NCBI RefSeq assembly: GCF_900156495.1
Contig: NZ_FTNT01000001.1
Span: 62,001 to 126,000 of the forward strand
Reading direction: 5' to 3'
From: Williamsia sterculiae
GTDB lineage: Bacteria; Actinomycetota; Actinomycetes; Mycobacteriales; Mycobacteriaceae
Length of the DNA stretch: 64,000 bases
Under the pieces are notes generated by a model. It searched no databases. It worked only from the letters and a program-made list of their open reading frames with translations, and had not been told where the DNA came from. The position numbers and the translations under genes were made by a program. Shown piece after piece: positions 8,646 to 17,549 of the stretch (the stretch's first letter is position 1; each line of letters begins with the position of its first letter).

Positions 8646-10406
8646 CTACGCGGCATCGGTTATCGCGCTCTCCGACCGACGTCTCGGTGATGGCGTTCTT
8701 CGGCAGGTACCCACAACCCCTGCCGCCAGCAGTGCGAGCCACACCAGGTGCGCCACCCACATGGCGGTGCGAGCCGCTGTGCCTGCACGATGGTCGGCGG
8801 GGCCCGATAGTCGGTACAACGCCAGATCATTGCTTCGCAGCACGGGCGTGGCCTGGGCCAGCGTGCGCCGCATCGGTGCGGTGACCGGCGACTGATCGGT
8901 CTCCACCAGCACCCAGCCCACGCCTTCCCGGGCCAACACCGCGGGCGGTGCGCCGCCGCGCAGCGCGTCGACGACCCGCCGCGCCCGCCCGGTTGCCGCG
9001 TCGACCACCCGGCCGTCCACCGACAGTTCACCGGTCGCCACCACGTCCGCCCGCAGCAACCGGGGAGCGGGGTCCAGCGACACCCGCCGGTCGGTGAACG
9101 CATAGCGACGATTGGAACCCGACGGCAGCACCGCCACGTCGCCGGAGTCGTCGGGAACGGTGGCGGCCACCCGCGCCCAGTCGGCGGGATAGTGCACCGG
9201 ACGAAGCTGTCCGCCCACCCCCCACGCCAGATCCGGCAGCGGGAGCACGATCAGCATCAGCGCGGGCACCAGCGCGGCGCCGCGCGGCACCCATCGGCCC
9301 AGCCACTGCACCCCTGCGGCCGCGGCCAGCGCGTACAGCGGCAGCACCAAACCCAGCCACTTCTGGGTGTCGCGGAACAGTCCCGCGCCCGGGATCGTGT
9401 CGATCACCCATCGCAGCACCGAGAGGCCCGGTGGGGTCGCGGCGACCACCACCACGACCAGCGTGACCACAGCCACCACCGCACACGCGCGGACCGCCGG
9501 TATCCGTCGCCGCCGCCACAGCACCGTCGACCCCGCCACCACCAGCAGCAACAGGCAGGCGGTGGCCACCGCCGCCCAGGCGCCGGTACGGCTGGCCGGC
9601 ACCGATCCGGCGTTCCAGATCCCACCCAGTCCCAGCGCGGCGCCGACCGCGCCGAGGGCTGGTTCGGCCCGGATCGCGAAGGCCGACACCGCACCCGGGT
9701 CGGAAGTCGCCGGCGCACCCCCCAGAGCTGCGGCCAGCATCCACGGCATCGCGGAGACCACCCAGATCCCCACCGCGGTCAGACCGGTGCCGCGCCTGCC
9801 GTCAGCCGTCGTGGGCACCACCAGCAGGGCGACGACGACGATCAGGCCCACCACCGATCCGGTGGGGGTCAACCCGGCTGCGGCCAACCACCCGGCCAAC
9901 GACACCCACGACGACCACCGCGCCTCACCGGAGCGCAGGTCGAGGGAGATCACCCCCAGCCAACCGAGGGCCGCATAACCGGCGAGCAGACTCCATTGAC
10001 CCTGCAACAACCGCTCGGCGATCAGCGGATTCCACATCGACAGCACCGCCGCGGCCACCGCACCCGGGGTCCCCGCGGCGGGCAGTACCCGCGCGGCCAG
10101 ACATCCGAAACCCATCGCGCCCAGGGCGATCGCCACCCAGGTGATCCCGGCGACCACCCAACCACCGTCGACCAACCCGCTCGCCACCGCGACCAACCAG
10201 TCCTGCGGCACGGCACGCGGGGCGGAGTCGGCCAGACCCAGAGCGGTGTCGGTGACGAACGATCGTGGGGTCGAGACCGCATCGGCGTGCAGGAGGTAAC
10301 CGCCACCGAGGACGGGCCACAAGATCACTGTCGCGACTGTCGCGCCGGTCAGAGCCAGGATCAGACGAGCGCGCCGAATGATCGGTACCCGCCGCCGTGT
10401 GCTCAT
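8646..10406 (-). CDS. Polytopic membrane protein, Rv0226c-like
   Basis: A product of about 586 residues with at least ten hydrophobic segments, starting near residue 15 (RLILALTGATVATVILWPV). A non-membrane region of roughly 150 residues lies near the C-terminus, followed by a final helix (MWVAHLVWLALLAAGVV). ATG 10406 is chosen because the upstream extension is Arg/Asp-rich and not membrane-like. The distribution of helices and the large C-terminal extracytoplasmic part suggest a GT-C-like or other envelope-assembly protein, but no catalytic motif is certain. Its place between the Rv0225-like glycosyltransferase and the DUF3068 gene matches Rv0226c. Function unknown. Confidence 0.75.
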   Translation of the reverse strand: MSTRRRVPIIRRARLILALTGATVATVILWPVLGGGYLLHADAVSTPRSFVTDTALGLADSAPRAVPQDWLVAVASGLVDGGWVVAGITWVAIALGAMGFGCLAARVLPAAGTPGAVAAAVLSMWNPLIAERLLQGQWSLLAGYAALGWLGVISLDLRSGEARWSSWVSLAGWLAAAGLTPTGSVVGLIVVVALLVVPTTADGRRGTGLTAVGIWVVSAMPWMLAAALGGAPATSDPGAVSAFAIRAEPALGAVGAALGLGGIWNAGSVPASRTGAWAAVATACLLLLVVAGSTVLWRRRRIPAVRACAVVAVVTLVVVVVAATPPGLSVLRWVIDTIPGAGLFRDTQKWLGLVLPLYALAAAAGVQWLGRWVPRGAALVPALMLIVLPLPDLAWGVGGQLRPVHYPADWARVAATVPDDSGDVAVLPSGSNRRYAFTDRRVSLDPAPRLLRADVVATGELSVDGRVVDAATGRARRVVDALRGGAPPAVLAREGVGWVLVETDQSPVTAPMRRTLAQATPVLRSNDLALYRLSGPADHRAGTAARTAMWVAHLVWLALLAAGVVGTCRRTPSPRRRSESAITDAA

Positions 10407-10481
10407 CGTTGCCACCGTATCGGGCGAGCCGTCGTGCCGTCGCCGTGGACCAGATGTCAAGTGGTGAGCCGATTCCTGATG

Positions 10482-10817
10482 TCAGGACTTCTCGATGTCA
10501 GCGTGATAAGCGCGAGTGATGGCGGGGATGACACCCGGAAACCTCGACTCCAGATCGTCGAGTCGGAGTGTGGTCCACTTCCTCCGGCCCTCTTCGCGTT
10601 GACGGATCACGCCCGACTCCCTCAGCACGCGGAAATGATGGGTCAGCGTCGAAGGCGCAACATCGACATCGAAGGTGCCGCACGGCCGCTCGACATCCTC
10701 CAGAAGTGTCAGGACGATCTCCATCCGAGTCGGATCCGAGAGCGCATGGAGAACATCCAGCAGGTCGATCTCCTCGACCGATGGGTGATCGATCTGCCCT
10801 CGTAACCGCGTCCGCAT
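10482..10817 (-). CDS. ArsR-like winged-helix transcriptional regulator
   Basis: A 111-residue protein: LHALSDPTRMEIVLTLLEDV (helix 1-2), then a recognition helix in APSTLTHHFRVLRESGVI, then the wing REEGRRKWTTLRL. This is the ArsR/SmtB fold, but no metal-binding CxC is visible; the single Cys (RPCGTF) could be a redox or ligand sensor. ATG 10817 has AGAGAGG 5 bases upstream. The gene is divergent from an MFS pump, the usual arrangement for a local repressor of efflux. Two GTTCGACxAAC-type sites lie in the shared 100 bp intergenic region. Confidence 0.87.
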   Translation of the reverse strand: MRTRLRGQIDHPSVEEIDLLDVLHALSDPTRMEIVLTLLEDVERPCGTFDVDVAPSTLTHHFRVLRESGVIRQREEGRRKWTTLRLDDLESRFPGVIPAITRAYHADIEKS

Positions 10818-10847
10818 GAAGACCTCTCTGGGATCTCGACAACCGTT

Positions 10848-10902
10848 CGACAACCATCGTACTGAGCGGTAGCGTGTGCTGTTAATACGACGTTCGACGA
10901 AC
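10848..10902. promoter_or_regulatory. Paired operator-like sites between the ArsR and MFS genes
   Basis: Two related elements lie 44 bp apart in the divergent promoter region: GTTCGACAAC at 10848-10857 (an imperfect inverted repeat) and GTTCGACGAAC at 10892-10902 (perfect GTTCG/CGAAC arms around one base). The second is immediately upstream of the MFS start region. They are the best candidates for binding sites of the adjacent ArsR-type regulator. Confidence 0.5.
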
Positions 10903-10917
10903 ATTATTGGAGTTCCG

Positions 10918-12411
10918 ATGCCGACTTCGCCCCACTCAGCGTCTCGGGTTACCGGACCGGTGCCCGCGTCCTCGCCGTCTCCCAGTCCTTCAGGTCACCT
11001 GCACCGTTGGTCGATGCTTCCGGTGGTGCTCGTGGCGATGTTCATGGCGCAATTCGACCTCTACGTGGTCAACGTCGCCCTGCCGGTGCTCCAACACGAA
11101 CTCGACGCATCCCAAGCGTCACTCGAGTTGATCGTCGGCGGTTACGCGTTCACGTACGCGGCCGGCCTCATCACCGGAGGCCGACTAGGAGACCACTATG
11201 GACACCGAAACGTGTTCCTCATCGGAATGCTGCTGTTCGGTGTGGCCTCGCTGTTGTGCGGGGTCGCACAGACATCCGCTCAGCTGGTCGCCTTCCGCCT
11301 GATTCAAGGGGCGACCGCAGCGATACTCGTGCCGCAGGTTCTCGCGCTGATCACCCGTGCTTTTCCGCCGGTCGAGCGATCCAGGGCATTGTCCTGGTTC
11401 GGGGTGACGATGGGCGTCGGAGCGGTTGCCGGCCAGGTACTCGGTGGGGTGTTGTTGAATGTCGACATCCTGGGTCTGGGCTGGCGTGTCATCTTCGTGG
11501 TCAATGTCCCTATCGCCGTCGTGACCGTGCTACTCGGACTGAGAATTCTTCCCCACCACGTAGCGACCGGTCCCGCGTCGTTCGATGTCCTTGGTGCGAT
11601 GGGGATCACCGCATCGTTGACGTCGATACTCGTTCCGTTGGTGATGGGACGAAGCGAGCACTGGGCGCCTTGGACATGGATCTGCCTTGCGCTGTCGATC
11701 CCTCTCCTTCTCGTGACTGTGGTACGTGAACGCAGGTTGGAGCACCACGGTGGGCGCCCGATCATCCCGCTGAGCCTGTTCACCGAGAGGGCCTTCAACC
11801 TCGGATTGGGTACCTCGATCGCCTTGTTCGCCTCATTCTTCAGCGTGGTGTTCACACTGACGCTGGTCATGCAGAACGGCCTGGGTATCAGCCCATTGAT
11901 GGCGGGGTTGACATTCGCTCCGCTGGGGATGGCGTTCGCCGTCGCATCCGTGCTCGCCAAGAAGCAGATTGTGCAGCACGGCCCCGTCGTCATCGCTGTC
12001 GGCACCGCCATCGTCATCCTGGGGCTGACAGCTCTCATCATCGTCGCCTACGGGGTCGACGTCCGTCTGTCGGCACCCATGCTGATCGGTCCGATGATCC
12101 TCATCGGTTTCGGTAACGGCGTCGCGGTGCCGGCACTCATCGGAGTTGTGCTCACCACGATCAGCCCCCAGCACGCCGGCTCCGCAGCGGGTGTTCTGAC
12201 CACAGCGCAGCAGTTCTCGAGTGCCATCGGCATCGCTGCCATCGGGACCGTTTTCTTCGCCGTACTGGGACCAGGGAAGAGAGCCGGCGTCCACGCTTAC
12301 GCGACAGCGCTTGCCGGCGCCTCCATGTGCAGCGTCGTGTTGGCTCTGGTGGGAGCGGTCATGACCATCCTGCTGGTGCGGATCCCGAAGAGAGCGTCGA
12401 TCGACGGATGA
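10918..12411 (+). CDS. MFS multidrug efflux transporter, DHA2 (14-helix) family
   Basis: A 497-residue transporter. The first helix ends in the DHA2 motif FDLYVVNVALPVLQHEL. Motif A is GGRLGDHYGHRNVFLIG between helices 2 and 3, motif C-like glycines are in GVTMGVGAVAGQVLGGVL, and the length fits 14 helices. ATG 10918 has GGAG 5 bases upstream. DHA2 pumps export drugs or toxic small molecules using the proton gradient; the substrate is not predictable. It is divergent from the ArsR-type gene, which probably represses it. This pair is not part of the Rv0224c-Rv0243 order and looks like an insertion. Confidence 0.9.
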   Translation: MPTSPHSASRVTGPVPASSPSPSPSGHLHRWSMLPVVLVAMFMAQFDLYVVNVALPVLQHELDASQASLELIVGGYAFTYAAGLITGGRLGDHYGHRNVFLIGMLLFGVASLLCGVAQTSAQLVAFRLIQGATAAILVPQVLALITRAFPPVERSRALSWFGVTMGVGAVAGQVLGGVLLNVDILGLGWRVIFVVNVPIAVVTVLLGLRILPHHVATGPASFDVLGAMGITASLTSILVPLVMGRSEHWAPWTWICLALSIPLLLVTVVRERRLEHHGGRPIIPLSLFTERAFNLGLGTSIALFASFFSVVFTLTLVMQNGLGISPLMAGLTFAPLGMAFAVASVLAKKQIVQHGPVVIAVGTAIVILGLTALIIVAYGVDVRLSAPMLIGPMILIGFGNGVAVPALIGVVLTTISPQHAGSAAGVLTTAQQFSSAIGIAAIGTVFFAVLGPGKRAGVHAYATALAGASMCSVVLALVGAVMTILLVRIPKRASIDG

Positions 12412-12521
12412 CGTGTGGCTTCAGCCGCGCGCCCGCGATCTGCCCTCGCTCGAACAGCCGGGTTCGACCGCGCCCTGGCCACCCCGCGGATCTGTCCTGC
12501 CGGCGATGGGACACTGTGACG

Positions 12522-13727
12522 ATGGCGACCACCTCGACCACCCACGCCACCGGTGCGCGGACGTTGGGTCGGGTCGCCGCGGGCACGATGGTCGCGAACG
12601 TGTGCGCCTACCTGGTACACATCCCCGCCGGTCGGTTCCTGGCCCCCGACGATTACGGCCAGTTCGCGGTCCTGCTGCAGGCGCTGTTGCTGCTCGGGGT
12701 GCCGGCGTTGGCTCTGCAGGCGGTGACCGCGCGCGAAGTGGCGCGCGGTCGGGAGGTCACGGCGGTGCTGCGACTCGGTGCGGTCACCATCGGTGTGGTG
12801 GTCGTCGCCGCGATCGTGGCGGTGCCGATCATCTCGGCGGTCGCGCACACGGGGCTCATTGCCACCGCCGTGGCCGCTGCGTCCGCACCCGTGCTGGTCG
12901 CGATCGCGGTGGGTCAGGGCATCTACCAAGGACGGCAGCGGTTCTCCGAGCTCGCGCTGGTGGTCGCCTGGGTCGGCATCGCCCGCACGCTACCCGCGAT
13001 CGTCGGCCTGGTGCTGGGCGCCGGCGCCACTGGTGCGCTGTCGGCGATGCTGGTCGGCGGTGTGATGGCGGCGGTGGGGCTCTGGTTGCCGTTGCGATCG
13101 GATCTGCACGGGGGTCGGACCTCCGCGCTTCCCGTTCGCACTGTGCTGGCCGCATCGTCGGTACAACTCGTGTTGACCGTACTCACCTCCGTGGATCTGT
13201 TGCTCTCGCGGACGGTGTTGTCCGATCACGACGCGGGGGTCTACGCGCTGGGCACAGTCGCCACCAAGGCGGCGTTCTGGTTGCCGCAGGCGGTGGGTGT
13301 GGTGTTCTTCCCCCGGCTCGCCGATCCCGTCGATTCCCGGCGGGCGCTGCGCACCGCGCTCATGCTCACCGGTGCACTGGTCGCGCTGTCGGTGATGGGC
13401 GCCGCGGTGGCCGGCCCGCTGGTCCCGGTGCTCGTCGGCGAGGCGTACCGCCCGGTCGCGGGATTACTGTGGTTGTTCGCGCTCGCGGGCGGGGTGCTGG
13501 CGTTGCTACAGGTGGGGTTGCTGGGTGCCATCGCCCGTGACCGCACCCGGGTGAGCGTGATCCCGTGGGCGGTCGCGGTTCTCGAGATCGTCGCGGTGCT
13601 GACCGTGGCGCACACCGTGCTCGGGCTGCTGATGGTGACTGTGACGGCTGCGGCACTGTCGGCGTCGCTGACCCTGAACCTTGCCATGTGGGGTGCCGCG
13701 GAACGATCACCACGTCGATCGCGATGA
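12522..13727 (+). CDS. Polysaccharide flippase-like membrane protein (MOP superfamily)
   Basis: A 401-residue protein with 10-12 hydrophobic helices. It opens RTLGRVAAGTMVANVCAYLVHIPAGRFLAPDDYGQFAV, the pattern of Wzx/MATE-type polysaccharide exporters in which the first helix pair is followed by a conserved P-x-x-Y/F-G-x-F/Y. ATG 12522 begins the family-like sequence; the long upstream extension overlaps the MFS gene and is not protein-like. It ends in ATGA overlap with the kinase gene. It is likely to flip a lipid-linked saccharide across the membrane, which would fit the glycosyltransferases nearby. It is shorter than most Wzx proteins, so the assignment is moderate. Confidence 0.72.
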   Translation: MATTSTTHATGARTLGRVAAGTMVANVCAYLVHIPAGRFLAPDDYGQFAVLLQALLLLGVPALALQAVTAREVARGREVTAVLRLGAVTIGVVVVAAIVAVPIISAVAHTGLIATAVAAASAPVLVAIAVGQGIYQGRQRFSELALVVAWVGIARTLPAIVGLVLGAGATGALSAMLVGGVMAAVGLWLPLRSDLHGGRTSALPVRTVLAASSVQLVLTVLTSVDLLLSRTVLSDHDAGVYALGTVATKAAFWLPQAVGVVFFPRLADPVDSRRALRTALMLTGALVALSVMGAAVAGPLVPVLVGEAYRPVAGLLWLFALAGGVLALLQVGLLGAIARDRTRVSVIPWAVAVLEIVAVLTVAHTVLGLLMVTVTAAALSASLTLNLAMWGAAERSPRRSR

Positions 13728-14428
13728 CCGGTCATCCGCCGCCCGGCCCGCCGACGACGATGGACATCGGACAGCTCGTCGACCGGGCACACGACCTCTC
13801 GTCCACCGGGGAACGGCGACTGCTGGGCATCACCGGGAGTCCGGGCGCAGGCAAGTCGACTCTCTGCGCAGCCCTGCGCACCGCTCTCGATGGACGTGTC
13901 GCGGTGGTGGGTATGGACGGATTCCATCTCTCCGACGACGAGTTGCGTCGCCTGGGCAGGCGCGAACGCAAAGGAGCGCCAGACACATTCGACGTCGGCG
14001 GATACATCGCACTGCTCCGGCGGTTGCGGGGTCAGTCCGATGATGTCGTCTACGCGCCCGAGTTCGACCGGTCAAGCGAGATCTCCATCGGCAGTTCGGT
14101 GCCCGTGCCACAGTCCGCGCCGCTGGTGGTGACCGAGGGGAACTATTTGTTGTACGACGCCTTCGGGTGGGCAGAGGTAGCCGGGCTGCTGGACGAGACC
14201 TGGTTCCTCGACGTCGCACCCGTCGACCGGCGGGAGAGACTGATGACCCGTCGTCGGTCGTACGGTGACACCACCGAGCAGGCGGGGGACTGGGTGATGC
14301 GCGTGGACGAGGTGAACGCGGCACTCGTCGAGGACACTCGTCATCGGGCTGATCTCATCGTCCGCATCGCTTCCGAGCCCGGGGGCCGAGGCGGCACGGG
14401 AAGCGGAGTCGCCGGTCGCAGCGCGTGA
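13724..14428 (+). CDS. P-loop nucleoside/sugar kinase-like protein (uridine kinase/PanK superfamily)
   Basis: A 234-residue protein with Walker A ITGSPGAGKSTLC at about residues 37-49. VVGMDGFHLSDDEL (a substrate-binding Asp-Gly-Phe-His segment typical of the YggC/FrcK and pantothenate kinase-like group) and LVVTEGNYLLYD (Walker B-like) follow, and then a lid region with RRERLMTRRRSYG. Start ATG 13724 overlaps the flippase stop (ATGA), implying translational coupling; ATG 13760 is an alternative. The phosphate acceptor (nucleoside, fructose or pantothenate-like) is not determined. The C-terminal dozen residues are Gly-rich and run into the arr remnant, so the original end of this gene may have been altered by the event that placed arr there. 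Confidence 0.78.
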   Translation: MTGHPPPGPPTTMDIGQLVDRAHDLSSTGERRLLGITGSPGAGKSTLCAALRTALDGRVAVVGMDGFHLSDDELRRLGRRERKGAPDTFDVGGYIALLRRLRGQSDDVVYAPEFDRSSEISIGSSVPVPQSAPLVVTEGNYLLYDAFGWAEVAGLLDETWFLDVAPVDRRERLMTRRRSYGDTTEQAGDWVMRVDEVNAALVEDTRHRADLIVRIASEPGGRGGTGSGVAGRSA

Positions 14429-14675
14429 TCTCGACGAGTCCGGTGCGCTTCTGCACGGGACCAAGGCCGATCTCGGCATCGGTGACCTGCTGACAGCGGG
14501 TCGACCGTCGAACTTCGAAGCCGAGCGAATTGCGAACCACGTCTACGTCACCCGCACCTTGGACGCTGCGGTGTGGGGTGCGGAGCTCGCGGTCGGCGAC
14601 GGGCCGGGCCGCATCTACATCGTCGCCGGGAGGTCGTCGAGCGATGTGCGTCGCACCGACAGAGTGCGCCGGTGA
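14421..14675 (+). pseudogene. Remnant of a rifampin ADP-ribosyltransferase (arr)
   Basis: The frame that reads DESGALLHGTKADLGIGDLL continues through TAGRPSNFEAERIANHVYVT and RTLDAAVWGAELAVGDGPGR to IYIV. It matches the first two thirds of Arr, including the conserved His of HGTKADL and the Tyr of NHVY. The usual MNHVY is ANHVY here. After IYIV the frame degenerates (AGRSSSDVRRTDRVRR, stop 14673-14675). The expected EDDPNVTDKKFPGNPTRSYRSREP tail, with the catalytic-site Asp, is missing. A shifted frame retains only a vague NATPRS trace. No start codon is well placed, because the frame emerges from the kinase 3' end. The product would be inactive even if translated. Confidence 0.8.
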
Positions 14676-14713
14676 CGATGAACGCGACGCCGCGCAGCGT
14701 GAGACGTCGAGCC

Positions 14714-16204
14714 TCAGGACGTCGGCGGACGCCAGTCGTCGTCGGATTCGTGACCGGTGCCGTGATCGGGGTGCCGGTAGTCCCAGTCTGCTCCGTGCTC
14801 GTCGGTCACACGCGGGATGTTCTGGGTGGCATCCGGATCCGCGCGGTACACGTCCGGATTCTGCTGCGCACCCGGATTACCGTGGACGTCCCGGCCCTTG
14901 TCCAACACCACGGTGGTGTCGTCATGAGGACGTGAGTGCGCAACCGCGGCACCGGCGCCTGCCGCACCAGCGCCCGCCGCCCCGGTGACCGCCGCGGTCT
15001 GCCCACCGCTCGCCACCCGGCCGAATCGGCCCTGGCCGCCACCGTTGCCGCGACCACCGCGGAACAGGAAGAACAGACCGGCCAGCAGGGCCAGCACGCC
15101 CAGGATCGCGGCGACGATCGGCAACCAACGACCCCACAGCGACAGTGGGCTGTCGAGGTCACGCGCCTGCTTGGCGGTCGCCTCCTGTGTCTTCTGGTCG
15201 TAGGCGAACTTCGCATCGAGGTTTGTCAGTGAGTAGTTCTTCAGCGCGGCCGGGGCGTCGTCGCTGAACCCGCTGAACTTGTAGTTCTCCTGCACGTGCT
15301 CGACCATGTTCACGATCGTCCCGGTGTCGGGATTGACGTACAGGTCGCGCGTCGCCTGGTAGAACAACGTCGCAGGCAGTTCCTGTTTGGGATCGACACC
15401 CTTGAACGTGCCGAACCACGACGCGGGTTTGCTCAGCACTGTGCCCTGCACCTGCTGGCCGTTGGCGTCCTGCAGTTGGCTGAGATCCGTCTCCGGCACG
15501 TCCTGGGTGAAGTGGTAGGTCTTCACACCGCGAACCTCGGCCGAATCGACGTACTTGAGGTCGTGGGCGCTGCGAGTCGTCAGATCGAAGTACTTGTACT
15601 TGTTCGACCTCTTGGTGTCGAAGGGGAAGCGGTACTGGAAGCCCGTGCGGTCGGGCACCGACACCGTGGGTGCGGCATCCCCCGACGACGTGGGCGGGGT
15701 GACCTGCAGCTCCGAACTGCCGCCGCCCGCGGAGTTCGGCCGACCGGTCTCCCGATCGACGGTGACGCGGTCGACGGTGGCACCCAGCAAGGACCCGGGG
15801 CACGAACCATCCGTGCCGTCTCCGGTGGGCGACACGGTGTCGTTGCCGTTCTGGATCTGGTTGAGCTGTGTCGATTGACCGGCCTGCAGGGTGACCTTGC
15901 TTCCGCTGGCCGGTTCCACGGCAACCACCCGCTGTTGGCGGGTCAGGTTGGCAGGCGACACCTCCGACTTGCGGGCTTTGATCGAACACGGGTTGAGCAG
16001 CTTCGCCGGCAGCGCGTCGGTGCCGTCGCTGCCATCGATCTTCTCCGACGTCGCGACGGTGGTGAGGTCGTAGTCCATCGGCGTCTTCTTGAACACCCCG
16101 ACGAAGTAGAGGGGGAGGGCGATGGCCAATGCGATGAGCAGGACGCCGAGGAAGATGAGCGCGGGGCCCACCAAGTCCTTGACCGACAATCGGCCTGCTG
16201 CCAT
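14714..16204 (-). CDS. DUF3068/PorA-family membrane-anchored protein (Rv0227c-like)
   Basis: A 496-residue protein: an N-terminal membrane helix (LVGPALIFLGVLLIALAIALPLYFVG, about 11-36), a beta-rich extracytoplasmic region of about 330 residues, and a second membrane helix (LPIVAAILGVLALLAGLFFLF) at about 375-400. A Gly/Ala-rich then Asp/His-rich cytoplasmic tail follows. This two-helix frame with a large external domain is the DUF3068 architecture. ATG 16204 has GAGGGAG 8 bases upstream; longer readings are Arg-rich and unlike the family. The M. tuberculosis homologue is in the same order beside an acyltransferase and AftD. The family is named after a porin, but its biochemical role is unclear; a link to arabinan or mycolate envelope assembly is inference. 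Confidence 0.85.
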   Translation of the reverse strand: MAAGRLSVKDLVGPALIFLGVLLIALAIALPLYFVGVFKKTPMDYDLTTVATSEKIDGSDGTDALPAKLLNPCSIKARKSEVSPANLTRQQRVVAVEPASGSKVTLQAGQSTQLNQIQNGNDTVSPTGDGTDGSCPGSLLGATVDRVTVDRETGRPNSAGGGSSELQVTPPTSSGDAAPTVSVPDRTGFQYRFPFDTKRSNKYKYFDLTTRSAHDLKYVDSAEVRGVKTYHFTQDVPETDLSQLQDANGQQVQGTVLSKPASWFGTFKGVDPKQELPATLFYQATRDLYVNPDTGTIVNMVEHVQENYKFSGFSDDAPAALKNYSLTNLDAKFAYDQKTQEATAKQARDLDSPLSLWGRWLPIVAAILGVLALLAGLFFLFRGGRGNGGGQGRFGRVASGGQTAAVTGAAGAGAAGAGAAVAHSRPHDDTTVVLDKGRDVHGNPGAQQNPDVYRADPDATQNIPRVTDEHGADWDYRHPDHGTGHESDDDWRPPTS

Positions 16205-16328
16205 CAGTGCGCTCCCTCGTCGTGCCGGTCGGCTGTCGATGTGAACCGTCGGTCGGTCGGAACCGCCGGACGGTGTGAACTCGATTGCTGCGACATTAAC
16301 AGTTGAACTGCTGGGTAGATTGGCGCTG

Positions 16329-17549
16329 ATGTCTGCGTCAGCCGCCGGTGCCGGATTTGTGTCGTCCCTGCAGGGAATGCGCGCGGTTGCCGCGATCGGG
16401 GTGCTGACCACACACGTCGCCTTCCAGACCGGGATGGTCGGCACCCCGGTGCTCGGCCCCGTACTGGGCAGACTGGACCTCGCGGTGGCCGTGTTCTTCG
16501 CGCTGTCGGGTTTCCTGCTCTGGCGTCCGCACGCCGAGGTGGCACACGGAACCCCGGGCACGCGGGCGCCGGGTCTGCTGCGTTACGCCCGGCACCGCGT
16601 CATCCGCATCTGGCCCGCCTACCTGGTGGTGGTCGTGGTGGCATTGCTGCTCCTACCGGACGCACGGGGCGACAGCTCCACCGTCTGGCTGGCCAACCTC
16701 ACCCTGACGCAGATCTATGTCCCGCTCACCCTCACCGCGGGTCTGACCCAGATGTGGAGTCTGGCGGTGGAGGTGTCCTTTTATCTGGTGCTGCCGTTCG
16801 CGGCCGTCGCGATGCGCCGATTGCATGGACCACGCGCCCGATGGCGGACGCCACTGGTGCTCGTGGTCGGGCTGCTCGCGTTCGCCTGGGCCCCGATCTC
16901 GGAGATGTTCCCGCTGACACCGGGCGTGTCCGCGATGGGCTGGTTGCCGGGGCATCTGCCCTGGTTCGTCGCCGGTGTCCTACTCGCCGAGGTGGTCGCG
17001 GCCCGCGACTCCGGACGACGTCCGACGTTGCTCGTCCGCTTCGGCGCGCGACGCGGACCGATGGCGGTGGTCGCGGTGGCCGCCTACGCCGCCGCATGTA
17101 CTCCGCTGGCCGGCCCGACCGGACTCGGTGCGGTGTCGGCGGCCGCCTTCGTCGGCAAGATCGCACTCGGTGCCGTCCTCGCCTTCGCATTGCTGGCGCC
17201 ACTGGTACTCGCCACCACCCGACACCGCCTACTCGACTCCGCGGCCATGCAGGCCCTGGGCCGATGGTCGTACGGCATCTTCATCTGGCATCTGGTGATG
17301 CTCTCCGCGGTGTTCTCGCTGTTCGGGATCGTGCCGTTCGACGGTTCGATGCCGCTGGTCTGGGTGCTCACCGCTCTGTTGAGCACGGGGATCGCCGCGG
17401 CGAGCTATGGGCTGGTCGAGGAACCCGCGCGCCTGTGGCTGAGCAAGCGGGAGGCCCATCGACGCACGGACGCCCGGACATCCATCACACCCGAGACGTC
17501 CGCCGCACGCCAGCCGACCAAGCAGACCGCCACCAGCGCCGGTAACTGA
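16329..17549 (+). CDS. Acyltransferase 3 family membrane O-acyltransferase (Rv0228-like)
   Basis: About 406 residues with 10 or so helices. The first block is SSLQGMRAVAAIGVLTTHVAF, in which the catalytic His of acyltransferase-3 enzymes sits at the end of helix 1. Next comes the conserved R-x-x-R-I-x-P-x-Y pattern in RYARHRVIRIWPAYLVV, then TQMWSLAVEVSFYLVLP. The end is GLVEEPARLWLSKREAH. ATG 16329 is preferred to 16275 because the family sequence begins there. It probably adds an acyl or acetyl group to an envelope glycan. Its last 145 bp overlap, on the opposite strand, the 3' end of aftD. Confidence 0.88.
   Translation: MSASAAGAGFVSSLQGMRAVAAIGVLTTHVAFQTGMVGTPVLGPVLGRLDLAVAVFFALSGFLLWRPHAEVAHGTPGTRAPGLLRYARHRVIRIWPAYLVVVVVALLLLPDARGDSSTVWLANLTLTQIYVPLTLTAGLTQMWSLAVEVSFYLVLPFAAVAMRRLHGPRARWRTPLVLVVGLLAFAWAPISEMFPLTPGVSAMGWLPGHLPWFVAGVLLAEVVAARDSGRRPTLLVRFGARRGPMAVVAVAAYAAACTPLAGPTGLGAVSAAAFVGKIALGAVLAFALLAPLVLATTRHRLLDSAAMQALGRWSYGIFIWHLVMLSAVFSLFGIVPFDGSMPLVWVLTALLSTGIAAASYGLVEEPARLWLSKREAHRRTDARTSITPETSAARQPTKQTATSAGN

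Noticed and set aside
9192-10805. A 537-codon frame antisense to the Rv0226c-like gene
   Set aside because: His/Arg/Gln-rich low-complexity product typical of the complement of a membrane protein gene.
14355-14540. Small minus-strand frame over the kinase/arr junction
   Set aside because: No family resemblance; the plus strand shows clear kinase and Arr sequence.
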